Positions 60,855 through 64,000 of a stretch of DNA of 64,000 bases are shown here, piece after piece. The stretch spans positions 496,001 through 560,000 of the forward strand of contig NZ_CP109009.1 of assembly GCF_036226685.1 (NCBI RefSeq). The letters are read 5' to 3'. Source of the stretch: Streptomyces sp. NBC_00690 (GTDB lineage: Bacteria > Actinomycetota > Actinomycetes > Streptomycetales > Streptomycetaceae). Each line of letters opens with the position of its first letter. Within the stretch, counting starts at the first letter, position 1. The position numbers and the translations under genes are program-made. A model generated the notes under the pieces. The model saw only the letters and a program-made list of their open reading frames with translations, ran no database searches and was not told the DNA's origin.

Positions 60855-60869
60855 GTTCACATCGCGAAC
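60855..60869. promoter_or_regulatory. GTTC-N7-GAAC dyad, candidate IclR operator
   Basis: GTTCACATCGCGAAC lies in the divergent promoter between the DUF6282-like and MFS genes. Together with the TTCAC-CAT-GTGAA site it forms a pair of inverted repeats with similar half sites. Confidence 0.5.
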
Positions 60870-60947
60870 GTCAAGTATCGATCTTTACCAACATGCGATC
60901 AATCAAGGCTGATGAACCATTTACGTGTCCACATAGAGCGATGTAAC

Positions 60948-60960
60948 TTCACCATGTGAA
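60948..60960. promoter_or_regulatory. TTCAC-CAT-GTGAA palindrome, candidate IclR operator
   Basis: A perfect five-base inverted repeat about 40 bases before the MFS start. Its TTCAC half also occurs in the upstream GTTCAC dyad. IclR-family regulators commonly bind such A/T-containing palindromes in divergent promoters. Confidence 0.5.
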
Positions 60961-60999
60961 CAGAGCGACCGCATCTGACTCTCGTGGCAAGGAGCACCG

Positions 61000-62343
61000 A
61001 TGAACCAAACCCACACCGCCCGCAGACCTGCGGTGCCGGATTCCGAGTACCACCCCAAGGCCAAGGCGGCGGTCCGCGCGGGGGTGCTGGCCTACTTCGT
61101 CGACCAGTTCGACATCTACCTACCGATCATCGCCCTGGCCCCCGCGAGCGCCTACTTCCAGTCCACAGACATCAGCACCAGCGCGGCGGCTCTGCTCAAC
61201 GCATTCGTCTTCGCGTCGACCCTGATCGCCCGTCCGATCGGCGCGATGATCTTCGGGCACTTCGCCGACACCCGCAGTCGCCACAAGAGCACCCTGGTCG
61301 CGGTCGCAGGGTTCGGTGTCACCACCGCCCTCATCGCGGTGCTCCCCGGCTACGAGACGATCGGCATCGCCTCGGTCGTCCTACTCATCGCCCTGCGGTT
61401 CGTGGACGGCATCTTCCTCGGCGGCGAATACACCACCGCCGTGCCCCTCGCGATGGAATGGAGTCCCCGCAACCGCCGCGGGCTGGTTTCGGGAAGCATC
61501 ACCTGCACCTCGCCGGCCGCCTACGCGGTGGTGGCCGCCATCACACTCGTCCTGCTCTCCGTGATGCCGTCGGCCGATGTGGACTCCGCGTACGTACAGT
61601 GGGGTTGGCGCATTCCCTTCGCGATCGGAGCCCTGCTGGCCGTTGTGCTCTTCCTCGCCTACCGCCGTGAGGTCGAGGAGCCCAACACCGAGCGCACCAC
61701 TCAGGGCGGTTCACCCCTGGCCCAACTGGTCAAGGGCGAGCATCGGCGCAGCATGATCCAGATCTTCGTGCTGATGACGGGCACCTGGCTGGCCTGCAAC
61801 GCCGGACTGGCGGTCCTGCCCGGACTGCTCTCCTCACACGTCGGACTCACGAACACCGAGGTGACGGTCACCATGATGGTGGCGACCGCCGTAACCGCCG
61901 TGACCTATCCCCTGTTCGGGATCCTGTCCCAGCGCATCGGCCGCCGCCCCTTCTACATCGGCTACGGCATCGCGGTGGTGGTCGGCGCGCCCGCCTACGC
62001 ACTCGCCATGAACAGGGACAACGGCCTCGGCATGACGATGGTGATCTGCAGCGTGGTCACCGTGTTCACCATCGGGACCTTCGCACCGATCGCCGCCTAT
62101 CTGACCGAGCGCTTCCCCGCGAGCATCCGGGCCAGCGGATACGGCGTCGGCCACAGCCTCGCGCTGATCATCCCCGCTTTCTACGCGTTCTATCTCGACG
62201 GGCTCGCCGGCTTCATGCCCGACTACTACGCCCCCGTGGTTCTGGTGGTCCTCGCCGGAGCCCTCATCAGTGTCGGTGCACTGGCCGGTCCGGAGACCAA
62301 GGATGTGGACATGGGACCTCAGACGACGGATACGGTGACCTGA
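61000..62343 (+). CDS. MFS metabolite:H+ symporter (MHS/aromatic acid-type)
   Basis: A 447-residue carrier with 12 helices. YFVDQFDIYLPIIALAPASAYF is the first-helix motif (given as YFVDQFDIYLPIIAL), GAMIFGHFADTRSRHKST is motif A, and RFVDGIFLGGEYTTAVPLAMEW has the MHS GGE motif. The last loop has the expected second motif A (FGILSQRIGRRPFYIG). MHS carriers import carboxylates such as shikimate, 4-hydroxyphenylacetate or alpha-ketoglutarate. Divergent from the catabolic operon and followed by its IclR regulator, it is likely the uptake system for the same substrate. Confidence 0.9.
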   Translation: MNQTHTARRPAVPDSEYHPKAKAAVRAGVLAYFVDQFDIYLPIIALAPASAYFQSTDISTSAAALLNAFVFASTLIARPIGAMIFGHFADTRSRHKSTLVAVAGFGVTTALIAVLPGYETIGIASVVLLIALRFVDGIFLGGEYTTAVPLAMEWSPRNRRGLVSGSITCTSPAAYAVVAAITLVLLSVMPSADVDSAYVQWGWRIPFAIGALLAVVLFLAYRREVEEPNTERTTQGGSPLAQLVKGEHRRSMIQIFVLMTGTWLACNAGLAVLPGLLSSHVGLTNTEVTVTMMVATAVTAVTYPLFGILSQRIGRRPFYIGYGIAVVVGAPAYALAMNRDNGLGMTMVICSVVTVFTIGTFAPIAAYLTERFPASIRASGYGVGHSLALIIPAFYAFYLDGLAGFMPDYYAPVVLVVLAGALISVGALAGPETKDVDMGPQTTDTVT

Positions 62344-62373
62344 ACAGGCATCGCAGCGACAAGGGAGTTCTCA

Positions 62374-63144
62374 ATGGCGCATGGCGTCGACGGAGCGGCG
62401 TCCTCGGGCGACATCCAGGCGGTGAGCCGGGTCGGACAGATCCTGGGCCTGTTCTCCGGGGCCAATCCCACCACCACGGTGGCAGAGGCAGCCGAGCAGT
62501 TGGGGTTGAACCGGAGCACCACCCATCGGTACTTCACCTCCCTCGTCGCCGCGGATCTGTTGGAACGGACCGCCGAGCCGTCGCGCTTCTCACCGGGGAG
62601 CCTGCTGCTCCAACTGGGTGCGGCAGCCCTGGGCAGACGACGGGTGCTGGACGTGGCGCCGCCGTACATGCGACGGGTCTCGCATGCCACACATCTGACC
62701 ACTGTCCTCAGCCTGTGGGGCTCATCGGGCCCGGTGGTCTCACGCTCCGAGGAGGACGGCACCCGCTCGGTGTTGGTCACCGTGCGGGTGGGCACCCAGC
62801 TCGGGCTGCGCTCCGCTCAGGCGAAGGTGTTCCTCGCCTTCCTCCCCGACCAGCTACGCGTCGACAGGCTGCTCCTCACCCTGCCGGAGAGCGAACAGGA
62901 CGAGTTGCGATCCGAACTCGACGAGGTGCGACGCACCGGCATCGCCACCGACCACCTCGTCGATTCCGGCATCACCGCGTTGGCAACCGGGGTGTTCGAC
63001 GAGTACGGCATCTGCGCGACGATCGCGATCGTGGGCACCACCCGTACGCTGCCGTTCGAGGGTGCCCACCCGTTCCGCGACGAACTGCTCGCCGCCGCCG
63101 AGCAGATCTCCGGAGCCATGGGTGGCTCGACCGCACCTCGCTGA
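62374..63144 (+). CDS. IclR-family transcriptional regulator
   Basis: A 256-residue regulator. Residues about 10-70 form the winged helix (VSRVGQILGLFSGANPTTTV, then AEQLGLNRSTTHRYFTSLVA). Residues about 80-250 are the IclR effector-binding domain (LLLQLGAAALGRRRVLDVAP, VLVTVRVGTQLGLRSAQAKVF, EYGICATIAIVGTTRTLPF). The Cys is in the usual ligand pocket. It should respond to the imported acid or an intermediate and control the divergent promoter upstream of the MFS gene. It is 30 bases after the MFS stop. Confidence 0.9.
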   Translation: MAHGVDGAASSGDIQAVSRVGQILGLFSGANPTTTVAEAAEQLGLNRSTTHRYFTSLVAADLLERTAEPSRFSPGSLLLQLGAAALGRRRVLDVAPPYMRRVSHATHLTTVLSLWGSSGPVVSRSEEDGTRSVLVTVRVGTQLGLRSAQAKVFLAFLPDQLRVDRLLLTLPESEQDELRSELDEVRRTGIATDHLVDSGITALATGVFDEYGICATIAIVGTTRTLPFEGAHPFRDELLAAAEQISGAMGGSTAPR

Positions 63145-63226
63145 TTCCGGGGCCTCCCCGTGGCGGGTGGGGTCAGCCACACCGGCCAGCCGTGATCAGT
63201 TCGCGTACCGGAGTGTTACGGGAGAA

Positions 63227-63268
63227 CCGTGCCTCCCGTCTTCCCCTGTTGTGGGATGGAAGGCACGG
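63227..63268. terminator. Possible hairpin between convergent genes
   Basis: CCGTGCCT and AGGCACGG pair over a 26-base region that could add a few inner pairs. It lies between the IclR stop and the solute-binding gene stop. Loop size makes it moderate evidence. Confidence 0.45.
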
Positions 63269-63287
63269 CGGCAGGTCCTTGCGCCGA

Positions 63288-64000
63288 TCAGTGCCAGGCG
63301 CGGTCGACTCCGGTGGGGTTGTCGCCCTGGACGGGGCCGATGAAGTCCTCCATGATCCCCCGCAACCGCTCCACTCGCGCCCGGTCGAGCATGAACTCGC
63401 GGAACCCGCCCGGGTCAGTGTTGGGGTACTGGTCGATGGACTTCCAACCGGGAATCTCCACATCACGGCGCGCGGGCCACTGCGCCGACGCCTGCTGGGC
63501 CTGCCGCGAGAGCCGGTAAGCCATATAGAGCTTCGCGGCAGCGGGATGCGGAGCGTCCTTGAGAATCGCTCCGGTCTGGTACCACGACTGGAAGAAGTCC
63601 TCCTTCGGCAGGATGAACCGCATCGAGTCACCCTCGGGCGGGTTCAGGTAGTAGAACGAGGTGAACGTCGCCGCCCGCTCACCCGAACCGATCACCGCCA
63701 GCGGGGTCGCGGTACCCCGTACCCACAGCGGGTTCTGCTTCAGCAGCTTCTCCAGCCAGCCGTATCCGTGCTTCGCGATGATCCGCTCGAACTGGTACAG
63801 AACGGCGTCATCGTCATGGGGATACGTCAGTACGATCCGGTCCTTGAGATCAGGACGCAGATAGTCGAGTGCCTCCCTCGGCGCCTGGTCCTCGGGAATG
63901 ACGTTGGTGTCGACGACATTGGAGAAGGCGAACACGAAGAGCGCGTAGTAGGCGCCGTCGGGGTCCACGAAGTCCGGGTCGACCTGGTCCAGGCCCTCCG
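63288..64000 (-). CDS. ABC-transporter extracellular solute-binding protein (5' part missing)
   Basis: The frame is open to the right edge, so the N-terminal half with the expected lipoprotein signal is outside the window. The visible 237 residues are the second half of a family 1 (Fe3+/spermidine/putrescine-like) solute-binding protein: YYALFVFAFSNVVDTNVIP, RIVLTYPHDDDAVLYQFERI, GERAATFTSFYYLNPPEGD, then PHPAAAKLYMAYRLSRQAQQ and a C-terminal PGGFREFMLDRARVERL. It should deliver a small substrate (iron or an organic compound) to an ABC permease encoded beyond the right edge. Confidence 0.8.
   Translation of the reverse strand, partial: EGLDQVDPDFVDPDGAYYALFVFAFSNVVDTNVIPEDQAPREALDYLRPDLKDRIVLTYPHDDDAVLYQFERIIAKHGYGWLEKLLKQNPLWVRGTATPLAVIGSGERAATFTSFYYLNPPEGDSMRFILPKEDFFQSWYQTGAILKDAPHPAAAKLYMAYRLSRQAQQASAQWPARRDVEIPGWKSIDQYPNTDPGGFREFMLDRARVERLRGIMEDFIGPVQGDNPTGVDRAWH

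Noticed and set aside
1..64000. tRNA genes, rRNA, CRISPR arrays, insertion sequences or phage att sites
   Set aside because: I looked for cloverleaf-type GTTCGA-loops, regularly spaced repeats, transposase motifs and terminal inverted repeats and found none that hold up by eye.

Overview
The window is high-GC actinobacterial DNA, almost certainly from a Streptomyces chromosome. Signs of this are strong G/C third positions, GTG and TTG starts, GTGA/ATGA stop-start overlaps, rare TTA codons confined to a few genes, an NsdA-like developmental regulator, a SecDF fusion, streptogrisin-type protease genes and an IdeR/DmdR-type iron box. I see no rRNA, tRNA, CRISPR array, insertion sequence or replication origin.

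Layout. 1-9,140 is housekeeping and export: a DUF2165 membrane protein (cut by the left edge), an SPFH protein overlapping a divergent NAD-kinase-fold protein, a secreted S1 protease, SecDF, a GNAT acetyltransferase, a VOC protein and an iron-box-controlled siderophore-interacting reductase. 9,160-14,190 holds a reductase gene remnant, a PAS-SpoIIE phosphatase, an NsdA-like regulator and a divergent aminoglycoside-phosphotransferase-fold protein. 14,211-28,875 is a minus-strand catabolic island for an aromatic or related acid. It has a beta-keto-acid cleavage enzyme, a cupin dioxygenase-like protein, a DUF6081-like protein, an MFS carrier, a gamma-carbonic anhydrase, a PaaX-type repressor, a dihydroxyphthalate-decarboxylase-like protein, and an acyl-CoA route (CoA ligase, flavin hydroxylase, enoyl-CoA hydratase, hydroxyacyl-CoA dehydrogenase, thiolase). 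The same dyad (TGTTAC-N8-GTCACA) recurs upstream of three transcription units here, so one regulator probably controls them.

31,405-42,693 is the most unusual part: a tight six-gene plus-strand operon. In order it encodes a vWA protein, an atypical protein kinase with a zinc ribbon, a UPF1-like SF1 helicase, a winged-helix protein ending in a HEPN-like R-N-x3-H motif, a coiled-coil/McrB-type AAA+ ATPase, and a McrC/DUF2357-like protein with C-terminal zinc ribbons. The first three genes contain TTA codons, so the operon should depend on the bldA tRNA. I read it as a candidate NTP-dependent conflict (defence or self-sacrifice) system; no function has been shown here.

42,819-52,557 holds stress and transport genes: a glutathionyl-hydroquinone reductase, a cation/proton antiporter, a MerR regulator with a membrane protein, an MFS sugar-porter-like carrier, a PRC-barrel protein, a transketolase and a DJ-1/PfpI protein. 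52,818-63,144 is a second catabolic/biosynthetic island. It has a phytanoyl-CoA-dioxygenase-like enzyme, an unknown protein, an SDR lacking its catalytic Ser and Tyr, a HemL-like aminotransferase, CoA-transferase subunits, an HpcH/HpaI aldolase, a second cupin, a DUF6282-like hydrolase, a divergent MFS carrier and an IclR regulator. The window ends inside a solute-binding protein gene.
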